Source: Sphingobacterium tenebrionis
GTDB lineage: Bacteria > Bacteroidota > Bacteroidia > Sphingobacteriales > Sphingobacteriaceae
Reading direction: 5' to 3'
Assembly: GCF_037126265.1 (NCBI RefSeq)
Contig: NZ_JAYLLN010000017.1
Location: 1 to 64,000, forward strand
DNA: 64,000 nt
Within the stretch, counting starts at the first letter, position 1; each line of letters begins with the position of its first letter. Of this stretch, positions 27,778 to 37,381 are shown piece by piece. Both the position numbers and the translations under genes were made by a program. The notes beneath the pieces are model-generated. The model made no database searches. It had not been told where the DNA came from and worked only from the letters and a program-made list of their open reading frames with translations.

Positions 27778-28755
27778 ATGTTTGAACAGAATCCCTACAG
27801 CAAACTCATCTCCAGTTATATTCAACGCGCCGAATTTCCGGCAGATCCAGCAGACCTCTACGACCCCATCCGATATATCCTTTCCCTAGCCGGAAAACGA
27901 ATTCGTCCGATGTTGGTATTGATGTCGTCCAATATGTTCGGATTCAAGGATTTAACGCTTGCCTTGCCAGCATCGGCAGCCATTGAATATTTCCATAATT
28001 TCTCCTTGATCCACGATGATATCATGGACAAGGCGCCATTGAGAAGGGGTAAGGATACGGTTCATCAAAAATGGAACGATAATGTGGCTATTCTATCTGG
28101 TGATGCCTTGTTGGTCAAAGCCTATCAGGAATTGGGAAAATCCCCTGCGGACAAGATCCCAGCTTTGTTGGAGGTATTCAACAAAGTGGCGTTGGAGGTC
28201 TGCGAAGGCCAACAGATGGACATGGATTTTGAGAAAAGAACTTCCGTTAGGGAAGAGGAATACATACAAATGATCAAGCTGAAAACCTCTGTGCTACTGG
28301 GAGGCGCTTTGCAGATGGGGGCAATCCTGGCTTCAGCATCCAAGGAACAACAGCAAAAAATCTATGACTTTGGGGTAAACCTGGGCATTGCTTTTCAATT
28401 ACAGGATGACTATTTGGATGTCTATGGAGATCCATCCAGCTTTGGAAAACAGGTTGGGGGAGATATTTTAAGCGATAAAAAAACAATCCTTCATATTCGT
28501 ACGCAACAGCTATCGGAAGGGGCTGATTTATTGGAATTCAATGATTTAGTTTCTGCCCAAGAAATCACGAAGGAAGAGAAGGTGGGGCGGATGAAAAACT
28601 TATATGCAAAATATAACATTGATCAATACGCAGAAGAGGTAAAACAGCGTTATATGCATTTAGCTTATGCTCAACTCGAATCATTAGACATTGATCCGGA
28701 AAGCAAGCAGGAGATGTTTGTTCTGGCGGATATTCTCATGCATAGAGCGAAGTAA
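27778..28755 (+). CDS. Polyprenyl diphosphate synthase
   Basis: Trans-isoprenyl diphosphate synthase that builds polyprenyl chains from IPP, for quinones or lipid carriers. First Asp-rich motif DDIMD in LIHDDIMDKAPLRRG (near 80), second DDYLD in QLQDDYLDVYGD (near 210), plus the GKRIRPML segment near 39. The start at 27778 (MFEQNPYSK) is preferred because a -7 promoter motif lies at 27751-27758, inside the upstream in-frame extension. From that start it is 325 aa, a normal length. Chain length of the product cannot be read directly; geranylgeranyl to octaprenyl products are all possible. Confidence 0.92.
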   Translation: MFEQNPYSKLISSYIQRAEFPADPADLYDPIRYILSLAGKRIRPMLVLMSSNMFGFKDLTLALPASAAIEYFHNFSLIHDDIMDKAPLRRGKDTVHQKWNDNVAILSGDALLVKAYQELGKSPADKIPALLEVFNKVALEVCEGQQMDMDFEKRTSVREEEYIQMIKLKTSVLLGGALQMGAILASASKEQQQKIYDFGVNLGIAFQLQDDYLDVYGDPSSFGKQVGGDILSDKKTILHIRTQQLSEGADLLEFNDLVSAQEITKEEKVGRMKNLYAKYNIDQYAEEVKQRYMHLAYAQLESLDIDPESKQEMFVLADILMHRAK

Positions 28756-28811
28756 ATTATGTTTTTTGTGTAGTTTTTTATATTTTGGTAATATAAGTGG
28801 ATTGTATATAA

Positions 28812-29588
28812 ATGGAGCCTTTAAAAATAACCATATTTCAAGCCTATCTTTTTTGGGAGAACGTGGATAAGAACCTGCAGAATCTTGGCTTAAGGTTGTC
28901 TGCGTTGCGCGAAAAGACAGATTTGATCATACTTCCGGAGATGTTCAATACGGGTTTCACCACCAATGTGGAGAAATGCGCAGAAACGATGTCCGGAAAA
29001 ACCATGCATTGGCTTTTTGAGACCTCTCAGAAGTTCCAGTGTGTAGTGGCTGGTTCATTGATTATTGAAGAAGGTGGAAAATATTATAACCGCTTTGTAT
29101 GGATGTCGCCGGATGGCAGTTTTGTACATTACGATAAAAGGCATCTATTCAGCATGGCCAATGAAGATAAAGTCTTTACGGCTGGTGATTCTCGAATTAT
29201 CTTCCAATTGAAGGGTTGGAAAATCTGTCCGATGATCTGTTACGACCTGCGATTCCCAACCTGGTCGAGAAATCAAGGCGCTTCTTATGATCTATTGGTT
29301 TACACAGCCAGCTGGCCAGACAAACGTTCTGCACATTGGAGAGCATTGATTCCTGCGCGTGCTATCGAGAATCAGGCCTTTGTGATCGGTGTGAATAGGG
29401 TAGGACATGATGGGAAGGAAGTCTATTACTCCGGCGGATCTATGTGTATTTCTCCAAATGGGGATGTCGTTTATTACAAGCCAGAGGATGAAGACCTCTA
29501 TACCTTTACATTAAATCCAAAGGATCTCGAAGAAAACCGAAATAGCTTTCCATTCTTGGACGATCAAGATGAATTTAAATTATTATAG
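28812..29588 (+). CDS. Nitrilase-superfamily amidohydrolase (omega-amidase-like)
   Basis: A 258-aa single-domain carbon-nitrogen hydrolase with the Glu-Lys-Cys triad: Glu in ILPEMFNTGF (about 43), Lys in YDKRHLFSM (about 110) and Cys in CPMICYDLRFP (about 143). The YDLRFPTWSRN segment is typical of the YafV/Nit2 omega-amidase group, which hydrolyses alpha-ketoglutaramate formed by glutamine transaminases. The repair-type deaminated-glutathione amidase is an alternative. It lies 56 bp after the polyprenyl synthase gene. Confidence 0.87.
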   Translation: MEPLKITIFQAYLFWENVDKNLQNLGLRLSALREKTDLIILPEMFNTGFTTNVEKCAETMSGKTMHWLFETSQKFQCVVAGSLIIEEGGKYYNRFVWMSPDGSFVHYDKRHLFSMANEDKVFTAGDSRIIFQLKGWKICPMICYDLRFPTWSRNQGASYDLLVYTASWPDKRSAHWRALIPARAIENQAFVIGVNRVGHDGKEVYYSGGSMCISPNGDVVYYKPEDEDLYTFTLNPKDLEENRNSFPFLDDQDEFKLL

Positions 29589-29589
29589 T

Positions 29590-30024
29590 TTAATCCTGGT
29601 AGGGACGGTTTAGGATAGCTTGTTGAATAACAGCCTGTCTAAGATCGAAGTGTTCGTTTTTGTCCAATTCCTCTACCTGAACAGGTTCTAATCTTTTCAA
29701 CTTACCTTTTAGGTTTTCATTCCTGCGCTGTTGGTTTTGGGTTTGCAGCCTTTTTACTTCATCAGGAAGTTCTGATGCTGGTTCAGGCTTACTTTCTTCC
29801 CTAATAACTGGTGCAGGTCTTCTTTCCTCTCTGATAACCGGCGCTGGACGTCGTTCTGGCTGCTTTTTTTGTTCGAATTCAGGATAATCTGTTACAGTCT
29901 GATGCTTGCGCTTTAACTCTTCCAAACGTTTTTTTGCTTTTGCTTGTTCCTCTTTATAAGACTGATAAATCTTATAAATGATACCGGCAACCACCAATAG
30001 AACTATACCAAAAGGATTCTCCAT
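29590..30024 (-). CDS. Small membrane-anchored, charged protein with a short internal repeat
   Basis: A 144-aa protein of unrecognised family. One N-terminal membrane helix (about 5-20) is followed by a Lys/Glu/Arg-rich, probably coiled or disordered cytoplasmic part. Residues about 57-78 hold two near-identical 10-residue units (RPAPVIREER / RPAPVIREES). It converges with the nitrilase gene, leaving 1 bp between stop codons. No function can be proposed. Confidence 0.7.
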   Translation of the reverse strand: MENPFGIVLLVVAGIIYKIYQSYKEEQAKAKKRLEELKRKHQTVTDYPEFEQKKQPERRPAPVIREERRPAPVIREESKPEPASELPDEVKRLQTQNQQRRNENLKGKLKRLEPVQVEELDKNEHFDLRQAVIQQAILNRPYQD

Positions 30025-30144
30025 AGGCTAAATATACTCATTTTTGAATGCTAATCCATTGTTGTCCATAAAAAAATTTGCTTTTACCTATTTTTATTTT
30101 ATTATTGCAATGTTAACTTGTTACCTTATTAACCTTTTTTCACA

Positions 30145-30585
30145 ATGATTAGCAATACACTGTATGCTGATGAATTCTATTCCTTTCTAACGGGTAGAGT
30201 ATCAACAGCAATTGGCCGAAGATTACAACGTAACTTCAAGGAGAGCGGATTAAACATTACTGCAGAACAATGGAGTATCCTCTATTTTCTATGGGATGCA
30301 GAGGGATTGAGCCAACAGGAAATTGCGCGTCTTACCTTTAGGGATAAACCTTCCGTATCCAGGTTGATCTCTAATCTTGAAAAACAGAAGATCCTGGTAA
30401 GGGTGAACAGCAGTGGAGATAAGCGGACCAACCAGATTTATTTAACTGCATTGGGCCATAAGATCAAAGATAAGTGTATGCTACAAGCAGAAAAAACTAT
30501 CTCTGAGGCGATGTCTGGTGTCGATAAGAAATCGATGCAACAGGCTCAAGAACTCTTAGAGATAGTTTTTAACAATCTGAAGTAA
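30145..30585 (+). CDS. MarR family transcriptional regulator
   Basis: A 146-aa winged helix regulator. Helix-turn-helix region LSQQEIARLTFRDKPSVSRLISNLEKQKILVRV (in parts, about 55-88) followed by the wing SSGDKRTNQIYLTALG. Length fits the family. Its target is unknown; the adjacent genes are a small membrane protein (divergent, 120 bp away) and a convergent FMN oxidoreductase gene. Confidence 0.9.
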   Translation: MISNTLYADEFYSFLTGRVSTAIGRRLQRNFKESGLNITAEQWSILYFLWDAEGLSQQEIARLTFRDKPSVSRLISNLEKQKILVRVNSSGDKRTNQIYLTALGHKIKDKCMLQAEKTISEAMSGVDKKSMQQAQELLEIVFNNLK

Positions 30586-30599
30586 TCAGCAATATGATG

Positions 30600-32153
30600 T
30601 TAGTCGAATACTTCCGGAGCGAAGTCGCTACGGCTATTCACTAATTTTCCGGTAGATTTAAAGTAAATATCCTGGAAACTCAAAGTCGTCTGGTTATCCA
30701 CTTTACGGAAGAACTTCTCTGCAGAAACATCCTCCAATGTTTTGAAACCACATGCTTCCATGATCTCTACAGTTGCGCGTAGGGTGTTTCTATGGAATTG
30801 GGCAACACGTACATATTTATCATCCACGTTCAATCCTTTGTAAAGGTGAGGCTGTTGTGTTGCCACCCCAACCGGACAAACGTCCTCATTACATTTCAGG
30901 GCTTGGATACATCCCAATGCGAACATCATTCCACGCGCTGAGTAACAAGCATCAGCACCCAAAGCAATAACTTTCAGGATATCAAACCCCGTAACGATAC
31001 GGCTGGATACAATGATCTTGATGTGTTTCTTCAATCCAAAGTTGATCAAGGTCGTGGTTACAAAGGCTAATGCATCATACAATGGCATACCTAAGTTATC
31101 GGTAAACTCCAATGGTGCCGCACCGGTACCACCCTCCGAGCCATCCACCGAGATAAAGTCTGGCATGATCTGCGTTTCTTGCATCGCCTGACAGATATCA
31201 ATAAACTCCTGTTTATCTCCGATACATAGTTTGAAACCAACCGGTTTACCATCCGATAGATCACGTAATTGTTGGATGAAGTTCATCATGCCTACGGCAG
31301 AATTGAATGCGGAGTGCGCAGGAGGCGACATTACATCCGTTCCAGGTACTACGTGACGAATAGCAGCAACCTCTGGGGTGTTCTTAGCCGCAGGAAGAAT
31401 ACCTCCATGACCAGGTTTTGCACCTTGAGAAAGCTTCAATTCGATCATCTTCACATATGGACGGGTAGATTTTTCGCGGAATAGGTTTGGTTCAAAATAA
31501 CCATTTTCATCCCTACATCCGAAATAACCTGTACCTACTTGCCAGATTAGATCCCCACCACTGATGTGGTATTGGCTGATACCCCCTTCGCCGGTATTAT
31601 GGGCAAAATTCTGTAGGGCAGCACCCTTATTTAAAGCGGTGATGGCCGTGCGGCTCAACGCACCGTAACTCATCGCTGAGATGTTGAATACACTTAAACT
31701 ATATGGTTGTTTACAGGCACTGTTCCCCACCATGGTACGAAGGTTATGGTCATCGATATGTACCGGGAAGATACTGTGCGCTGCCCATTCGTTTCCGATG
31801 GTTTGTGGGTCGGTCTGCATACCGAAAGCAACGGTTTCACGTTGGTTCTTCGCACGTTGGTAAACGATACTTCTTTGGCGTCTGTTGAATGGACGACCAT
31901 CGGTATCCGATTCCCAGAAATACTGACGTAATTCCGGACGGATAGACTCCAAGAAATAACGGAAATAACCAACCAACGGGTAATTGCGCAAAATCGCGTG
32001 GCTTGTTTGAAAGCTGTGATATACCGCGACGATCAATAAAGGCATTGGGATCAGTAACAACCAGAACCATCTTGGTGTAAAGATTAGACCAAAAGAGATG
32101 ATAATCAAATTGATGACGATCATGATACCGAGAATGAGATTTCTTACAGGCAT
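30600..32153 (-). CDS. FMN-binding glutamate-synthase-family protein, membrane-associated
   Basis: A 517-aa protein with two N-terminal membrane helices (about 5-45) and a GltB-type FMN domain (about 130-500). It contains the SYGALSRTAITALNKGA and EGGTGAAPLEF segments for flavin/2-oxoglutarate binding and a three-Cys cluster in CIQALKCNEDVC that in GltS binds a 3Fe-4S centre. The glutaminase domain of true glutamate synthase is missing, so it is not a stand-alone GOGAT. Related short proteins are widespread and their reaction is not settled. A TAATTTTG -7-like motif (32203-32196, minus) lies upstream. Confidence 0.87.
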   Translation of the reverse strand: MPVRNLILGIMIVINLIIISFGLIFTPRWFWLLLIPMPLLIVAVYHSFQTSHAILRNYPLVGYFRYFLESIRPELRQYFWESDTDGRPFNRRQRSIVYQRAKNQRETVAFGMQTDPQTIGNEWAAHSIFPVHIDDHNLRTMVGNSACKQPYSLSVFNISAMSYGALSRTAITALNKGAALQNFAHNTGEGGISQYHISGGDLIWQVGTGYFGCRDENGYFEPNLFREKSTRPYVKMIELKLSQGAKPGHGGILPAAKNTPEVAAIRHVVPGTDVMSPPAHSAFNSAVGMMNFIQQLRDLSDGKPVGFKLCIGDKQEFIDICQAMQETQIMPDFISVDGSEGGTGAAPLEFTDNLGMPLYDALAFVTTTLINFGLKKHIKIIVSSRIVTGFDILKVIALGADACYSARGMMFALGCIQALKCNEDVCPVGVATQQPHLYKGLNVDDKYVRVAQFHRNTLRATVEIMEACGFKTLEDVSAEKFFRKVDNQTTLSFQDIYFKSTGKLVNSRSDFAPEVFD

Positions 32154-32260
32154 GATGCTTATAATTTTGCTTATTTTAATTCTTTAATTAAGATGCAAAA
32201 TTAGGATTTACTTGCTGATAAAAAAAGAATTAATCCCGTCCGAGAAGATTTAGTGAATTA

Positions 32261-33043
32261 TTAATTTTCTCCGTCCTTCGCTCTTGTTTTTGTAATAAGG
32301 TCGGATATTTTTTGGTAAATAAGTTGCCAATCAGGATTGCTACTGATAAACTGCAAATGCTTCTGCATCGTAGTTTTGTCATTTCGAATGGCAGGGCCCG
32401 TCTGAACCTGCTCAGGAAGGTGATTTTGGACCTTCGTAGCGGTTTCTGATATGATGGGACGAATCAGATCGAAAGGTAATTGATGGCTTGCTAAAAGCTC
32501 ATAGGCCACCTGAAATAAGGCATTGGAAAAGTTGTTCGCAAAGACCGCCGAAACGTGGATTGCCAAGCGCTGTTCGCTGCTGCAAGGAAATACCTCAGCA
32601 GATATTTCTGTAACAAAATCCATTAATTGCTGCTGTATTTCGGCTGTTGATCCTTCTATTCCGAAGGGTACAGCAGAAAGGTCAAGGTCTACTTCTTTTG
32701 AAAAACTCTGCACCGGATAGATCACGCCATATCTTTTCAAGGTATGCAAGACCTGCATATCCGTAGCACCCGAACAATGTACGAAAACACCGCTCCATGC
32801 CGGGCTAAGCTGCTCAACGATCTCAGGAATGGCCGAATCACTAACGGCCAACAGATAAAGATCGGCATCTTTACTAATCTCCGAAAAATCTGAAATTGCC
32901 TGGGCAGATAACACATTAGCCAATGCGGCAGCATTGGCTAATGTTCTACTGTATACTTGCATGATTTCATGATGTCCTGTAGCAACAATGGCTTTCCCCA
33001 AATGGGTTGCTATATTTCCGCTGCCTATCAGAACGATTTTCAT
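32261..33043 (-). CDS. DUF2520 Rossmann-like protein
   Basis: A 260-aa protein. The N-terminal Rossmann domain starts IVLIGSGNIATHLGKA (GxGNxA dinucleotide loop, about 6-12) and continues with LYLLAVSDSAI. The C-terminal helical DUF2520 domain has HCSGATDM and HVSAVFANNF. It resembles F420/NADP-dependent reductases and 6-phosphogluconate dehydrogenase-like enzymes, but no activity is established for this family. It overlaps the ccmF gene by 4 bp (ATGA) and is therefore in the same transcript. Confidence 0.85.
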   Translation of the reverse strand: MKIVLIGSGNIATHLGKAIVATGHHEIMQVYSRTLANAAALANVLSAQAISDFSEISKDADLYLLAVSDSAIPEIVEQLSPAWSGVFVHCSGATDMQVLHTLKRYGVIYPVQSFSKEVDLDLSAVPFGIEGSTAEIQQQLMDFVTEISAEVFPCSSEQRLAIHVSAVFANNFSNALFQVAYELLASHQLPFDLIRPIISETATKVQNHLPEQVQTGPAIRNDKTTMQKHLQFISSNPDWQLIYQKISDLITKTRAKDGEN

Positions 33044-35514
33044 GACACCAGTTCCTCGCGGTTTTGTTTGTTTCTTCCGTCCTTAACACGGCGATAGATC
33101 GCCATACAGAATCCAATGGTCATGACGATGGTACCACACCAGAAGAAATTAATATATGGGAATTTGATGGCTTTGAATACCACCCATTTTTTCTGAGGCA
33201 ATGGTTTTTGGTAGGCCATTAATTCCAACTTTTTATCAGCCGGCAATACCTTCGTAAACCGGAACATTAATCCTTGCTCTTCCACCGTTTTCGGGAAATC
33301 GAAGTAATTGTTGTTTTTCAGTACAAAAACTGGTTCTACCGGATATTCTTTTCCTTCTGCAGAAACCACTTTGATCTTCATTTTGACCATCAGGTCATTC
33401 TCGCCCTTGGACATGTTCTCTACCGTTGCATTATGGTCTAGGCTTTCAATCACATAGTAACCATTTCTGTAACGTAAGGTATCTCCAACCGCCACCTTAT
33501 AGGTCGCCGGTTCATCGTATTCTTCTAAATTGGTTCCTTCGCCTTCTTGCTTCGGAGTGGCAGCCGCCTGCGAATCCGATGCTGCAGCCGTGATCAAGGT
33601 ATAGATATCATGGGTCAGGAAGTGTTTGGTACCTGGAGTACCGATCAATCCACCCATTTGCGGGTTGTTCTGGGCAAATGGTGTTAGGATAAAGGATTCC
33701 AACATCTGCCCGGTTTCCTCATCGATCTTTTCATACTTGATCTTGTAGAACACATTTGGAGCAGCTACAGAATCTCCCACGTAGGTAATTTTGTATTCGC
33801 CCATCTGTACAGGCTCGCCTTCGGTCAGGAACAGGTTTTCGCCTGGTTTTTCTACTTTATCGAAACCTGCTACCGCGATGTAGTTTTCCTGGTTCACCGA
33901 GATCACCTCATTGGTCGCTGCCGCAATAAGGGCACCGATCAATAACAATCCAAATCCGATGTGTGATACCGCAGATCCGGCCAATCTCCATTTTCCTTTA
34001 AAGGCATCGCCCAAGATCCTTAGGTTTGCCAGGATACAGAAAACTGCAGAGAAAGTAATCAGGATATACATCACATTGGTATATACATGGGTAAAATAGA
34101 TGATCACCGCAGATATCAGGATCGCGAAAACAAAGGAAGCCAGGGTGGCTGCCCAGAATTTTTTCGAGTCCGAACGTTTGTATTTCAGGAATTGGGTAAA
34201 GGCAGTCAAAAGCATCACCACTACCGCAAATGCCCCTTGCCATTTGTTATAATGCGGGATAGGATCGATTGGAGGCGCTACTTTGGTACCGAACAAAGCA
34301 TTGAATACCGGAATGGAGGTCGTGGCGATCATCTGAACACAGGCAACTGTAAGCACCAAGGCACCGATGAACAACCAGAACTCTCTGGAATAGATTTCTT
34401 CCTCTTTCTGTGTGCTCGGCATTCCTTTTTTGCGGGTTACCAAGAAGAAGATCATTAAGCCCAGGAAAGTCAGGTTGAAGATGATCAATTGGCCAGACAT
34501 CCCTAAACTGGTGAAGGAGTGTACCGAGGTTTCACCAAGGATTCCACTTCTCGTCAAATAGGAGGCATAAATTACCAATACAAAACTGATCAGACATAGA
34601 AATGCAGAGGTAAAATAAGCATGGCCAGAATTCTTGAACGCGATCATTACATGGACCGCGGCAATCAGCGTGAACCAAGGAATGATAGAAACGTTTTCTA
34701 CCGGATCCCAAGCCCAGAAACCACCAAAGTTCAAGGCTTCATAAGCCCAGAAAGAACCCATAATGATTCCGGCTCCCAGGATCATCACGGCAAATAATGC
34801 CCAAGGCAACCCCGGGTTGATCCATTCTTTATATCTTTTTTGCCATAAACCAGCTGCAGCATAGGCAAAAGGAACGATCATCGACGCAAAACCCAAGAAA
34901 AGGGTAGGCGGGTGGATGACCATCCAATAGTTTTGTAGTAAAGGGTTAAGTCCGCGACCATCCTTGATCATGCTCAAGTAGTTAGGGTCGCTCAGAATAG
35001 GCCAGGTCATGGCTTCGCGCAACAGAATAAAAGGCGAACTACCGATCCTGCTGCCGAATATTTCCACACCAATAAGCATGGAGGATAAAAACAACTGGCA
35101 GAGCATGACAAAGGTCATTACCGGCGCTTCCCAGGATTTGGATTTAAAGACCAAAACGATACCCAGGATCACCTGCCAGAACATCCATAACCAAAAACTA
35201 CCTTCTTGACCTTCCCAGAATGCCGAAATGATATAGTGGGTAGGCAGGGTAGTGGATGAATGTGCCCAGGCGTAATGATATTCGAATAAATGATTGTAAA
35301 TGATGTAGAAAAGGGTTGCTCCAATCACAAATATGGAAAGGGCATTTAGCCAGAAGCCGATTCGCCCTAATTTTTTCCATGAAGTCTCTTCAGGGTTTTT
35401 AGCGGCAAAGAAATAGGATATAAGGGAAAATAGAGCTGCACCAAAGGAAAGGATGACAAAGAATTGCCCGATCTGTCCTGGTAGCAGATTTTCTCCTACG
35501 AATTTAACGTCCAT
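33040..35514 (-). CDS. ccmF: Cytochrome c maturation protein CcmF-like
   Basis: Large multi-span membrane protein (824 aa) of the haem-handling HHP family, which ligates haem to apocytochrome c. Seen features: HYAWAHSSTTLPTHY with periplasmic His near 85-93, MVIHPPTLFLG with His201, and the WWD haem-binding segment GGFWAWDPVENVS at about 264-276. A long periplasmic part (about 540-770) precedes the last helix. ccmE lies 47 bp upstream on the same strand. No ccmA-C, ccmG or ccmH gene is in the window. Confidence 0.92.
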   Translation of the reverse strand: MDVKFVGENLLPGQIGQFFVILSFGAALFSLISYFFAAKNPEETSWKKLGRIGFWLNALSIFVIGATLFYIIYNHLFEYHYAWAHSSTTLPTHYIISAFWEGQEGSFWLWMFWQVILGIVLVFKSKSWEAPVMTFVMLCQLFLSSMLIGVEIFGSRIGSSPFILLREAMTWPILSDPNYLSMIKDGRGLNPLLQNYWMVIHPPTLFLGFASMIVPFAYAAAGLWQKRYKEWINPGLPWALFAVMILGAGIIMGSFWAYEALNFGGFWAWDPVENVSIIPWFTLIAAVHVMIAFKNSGHAYFTSAFLCLISFVLVIYASYLTRSGILGETSVHSFTSLGMSGQLIIFNLTFLGLMIFFLVTRKKGMPSTQKEEEIYSREFWLFIGALVLTVACVQMIATTSIPVFNALFGTKVAPPIDPIPHYNKWQGAFAVVVMLLTAFTQFLKYKRSDSKKFWAATLASFVFAILISAVIIYFTHVYTNVMYILITFSAVFCILANLRILGDAFKGKWRLAGSAVSHIGFGLLLIGALIAAATNEVISVNQENYIAVAGFDKVEKPGENLFLTEGEPVQMGEYKITYVGDSVAAPNVFYKIKYEKIDEETGQMLESFILTPFAQNNPQMGGLIGTPGTKHFLTHDIYTLITAAASDSQAAATPKQEGEGTNLEEYDEPATYKVAVGDTLRYRNGYYVIESLDHNATVENMSKGENDLMVKMKIKVVSAEGKEYPVEPVFVLKNNNYFDFPKTVEEQGLMFRFTKVLPADKKLELMAYQKPLPQKKWVVFKAIKFPYINFFWCGTIVMTIGFCMAIYRRVKDGRNKQNREELVS

Positions 35515-35561
35515 GTGTTGTTATGACTGATTTATTTACGATTGCTGTTATTGGGGATCGC

Positions 35562-35981
35562 TTAGTTAACGAATGCTGTTTTAGGTTCCGCTGTCGTTTC
35601 GATAACCTCCATTTGATCTTGATTGTATTTCGAAGGACATTTCATCAAGATTTTACTCGCATGGAACGTATTACCTTCCATTTTGCCAGTCAATACGATC
35701 TGCTCCGAACGCTCGATATCCTGCGGTTTGGAACCATTGAATACCACCTGGCATTCCGTGCTGTCGTTATCATACATATAAAAAGAGAAGTGATTGGCAT
35801 CCTTTACCGGATCGTACATCAACTCCTTGTCTTTATTTAACACCCCAACCACGTACAATTCTGTCTGTTTTTCCTTTGCTTCGCTAAAGGTAGAATAAGT
35901 GCTGGAATCGGTGTAAATGACCAAAATCATCGCAATCGCGATCGCAATAATTCCAATTAAAATGATTGAACTTTTCTTCAT
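35562..35981 (-). CDS. ccmE: CcmE haem chaperone, CxxxY variant
   Basis: Membrane-anchored periplasmic haem carrier that hands haem to CcmF. One N-terminal helix (about 5-23) and an OB-fold domain. The haem-binding site, HxxxY in E. coli CcmE, reads CPSKY here (Cys115-Tyr119), the CxxxY variant described for archaea and some bacteria with a modified system I. A TAAATTTG -7-like motif lies at 36016-36009 (minus), 28 bp before the start. It is the first gene of the ccmE-ccmF-DUF2520 unit. Confidence 0.9.
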   Translation of the reverse strand: MKKSSIILIGIIAIAIAMILVIYTDSSTYSTFSEAKEKQTELYVVGVLNKDKELMYDPVKDANHFSFYMYDNDSTECQVVFNGSKPQDIERSEQIVLTGKMEGNTFHASKILMKCPSKYNQDQMEVIETTAEPKTAFVN

Positions 35982-36078
35982 TTTCTACAATAAACTATTA
36001 TCCAACTGCAAATTTACGAAATAGGAAGCTAAGGAATGAAAATAGCAAATTTTTGCAGTTATTTAGAATTGTTCTAAT

Positions 36079-37311
36079 CTAGGCTTCCAAGCTGTCTTCT
36101 TCAAATTTTTCCCCCGAAAACTTGGTCACCAGCATACCCGCCACGGTATCACCTGTCGCATTCAATACTGTTGCTAAAGGGTCCACCAAGGCACCGATGA
36201 TCAAAATTGCTGGAACAGCCTCATTCGGGATGCCATAGATGGAGATCATCAACATTTCCCCGATAAAACCGCCATTCGGAATTCCGCCAGCAACCATCGA
36301 TACCAATACGGTTATTCCCACAGCGGTGATCAAGGTCGCAGGTTCAAAAAAGTTCCATCCTAAAATAGAAAAGGCTACATAGATCTTCAAAATGGAAGAG
36401 ATTGCCGACCCATTTTTATATAAGGTATTTCCGATAGGCACCACAATACTGGCGATTTCCTTCGGGATACCCATTTTATTGGCCGCCAATAGGTTGGCAG
36501 GCAATGTTGCCAAGCTGCTACAGGTACTCAATGCTGTTAACGATGGCGAGATATTATGTTTCCAATAGGAACCTACACCCTTTGTTCCACGTGATACAAA
36601 GGCATAAAAACTAAAGGCCAGGATAAAAAACACCAATCCAAAGCCATAATAAAAGCCTAGTGGTTTGGCATAGAATCCGAACAGATCCGGTCCCAATGTT
36701 TTGACCTGGTAGGCAAAATAAGCTCCCAAACCAATGGGCCCAACTTTCATGATTAAGGTCAATAGGTTTTCCATGACTTTATTACCCGCATTCAGAAACG
36801 CGGTGAACTGCCTTCCTGCTTCTCCCGATTTTCGGGTGGCCACGCCTACCAGTAGGGCGAAGATCACAAAGGCTAATATACTTTTACGGGATAGAAGATT
36901 TGCAAATTCATCCACGGTTAAGAACCGTACGATGCGGTCACCCCAGGTTTCATTGGCATTCCCAGTAATGGGTTCCAACACAGCTGAAGCATCTCTGATC
37001 GCTGTAACTGGAAAGGCCCATAAACCAGCAATGGTAGCTACAGCGGCAATAACGATGGTCAAAACAAACACGATGGTCATGATGACGATGGTATGTCCCA
37101 ATTTCTTGCTGTCTTCAATATTGGCAATTGATGAAGAAATCGCAAAAAACAATAAGGGGATTACAGAAACGAACAATAAGTTCAGAAAGATATCTCCGAT
37201 AGGTTTCAGGATATCAACCAATTGTGGCGCAAATAGCCCAATAAGACTACCGATGCTTATCCCTAACAAAAGTAGGATGATACTTCCGTAATTTTTTAAA
37301 AGGTTGTTCAT
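36079..37311 (-). CDS. Dicarboxylate/amino acid:cation symporter (DAACS)
   Basis: A 410-aa inner-membrane symporter of the GltP/DctA family. Typical parts are the Ser-rich hairpin tip (TALSTCSSLATLPA), the GNTLYKNGSAI segment corresponding to the TM7 NMDGT region, and the ALVDPLATVLNATGD segment in TM8 that binds substrate. The variant TM7 segment (NTLYKNGSA instead of NMDGTA) makes the substrate uncertain; acidic or neutral amino acids or C4-dicarboxylates are possible. It stands alone and is divergent from mnmD. Confidence 0.88.
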   Translation of the reverse strand: MNNLLKNYGSIILLLLGISIGSLIGLFAPQLVDILKPIGDIFLNLLFVSVIPLLFFAISSSIANIEDSKKLGHTIVIMTIVFVLTIVIAAVATIAGLWAFPVTAIRDASAVLEPITGNANETWGDRIVRFLTVDEFANLLSRKSILAFVIFALLVGVATRKSGEAGRQFTAFLNAGNKVMENLLTLIMKVGPIGLGAYFAYQVKTLGPDLFGFYAKPLGFYYGFGLVFFILAFSFYAFVSRGTKGVGSYWKHNISPSLTALSTCSSLATLPANLLAANKMGIPKEIASIVVPIGNTLYKNGSAISSILKIYVAFSILGWNFFEPATLITAVGITVLVSMVAGGIPNGGFIGEMLMISIYGIPNEAVPAILIIGALVDPLATVLNATGDTVAGMLVTKFSGEKFEEDSLEA

Positions 37312-37358
37312 TTAAGTAATTTGTTAAGGCTAAATTAATTGTTTTTTTGAGAATCTTG

Positions 37359-37366
37359 TAGATTTG
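37359..37366 (+). promoter_or_regulatory. -7 element of mnmD
   Basis: TAGATTTG matches TAnnTTTG, 15 bp before the ATG at 37382. It overlaps an in-frame TTG at 37364, which is therefore unlikely to be the translation start. No clear -33 box is seen. Confidence 0.45.
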
Positions 37367-37381
37367 CAAAAAATAAGCAAC

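Noticed and set aside
30600..32153. Glutamate synthase large subunit
   Set aside because: The glutaminase domain is absent and two membrane helices are present, so it is a family relative rather than gltB.
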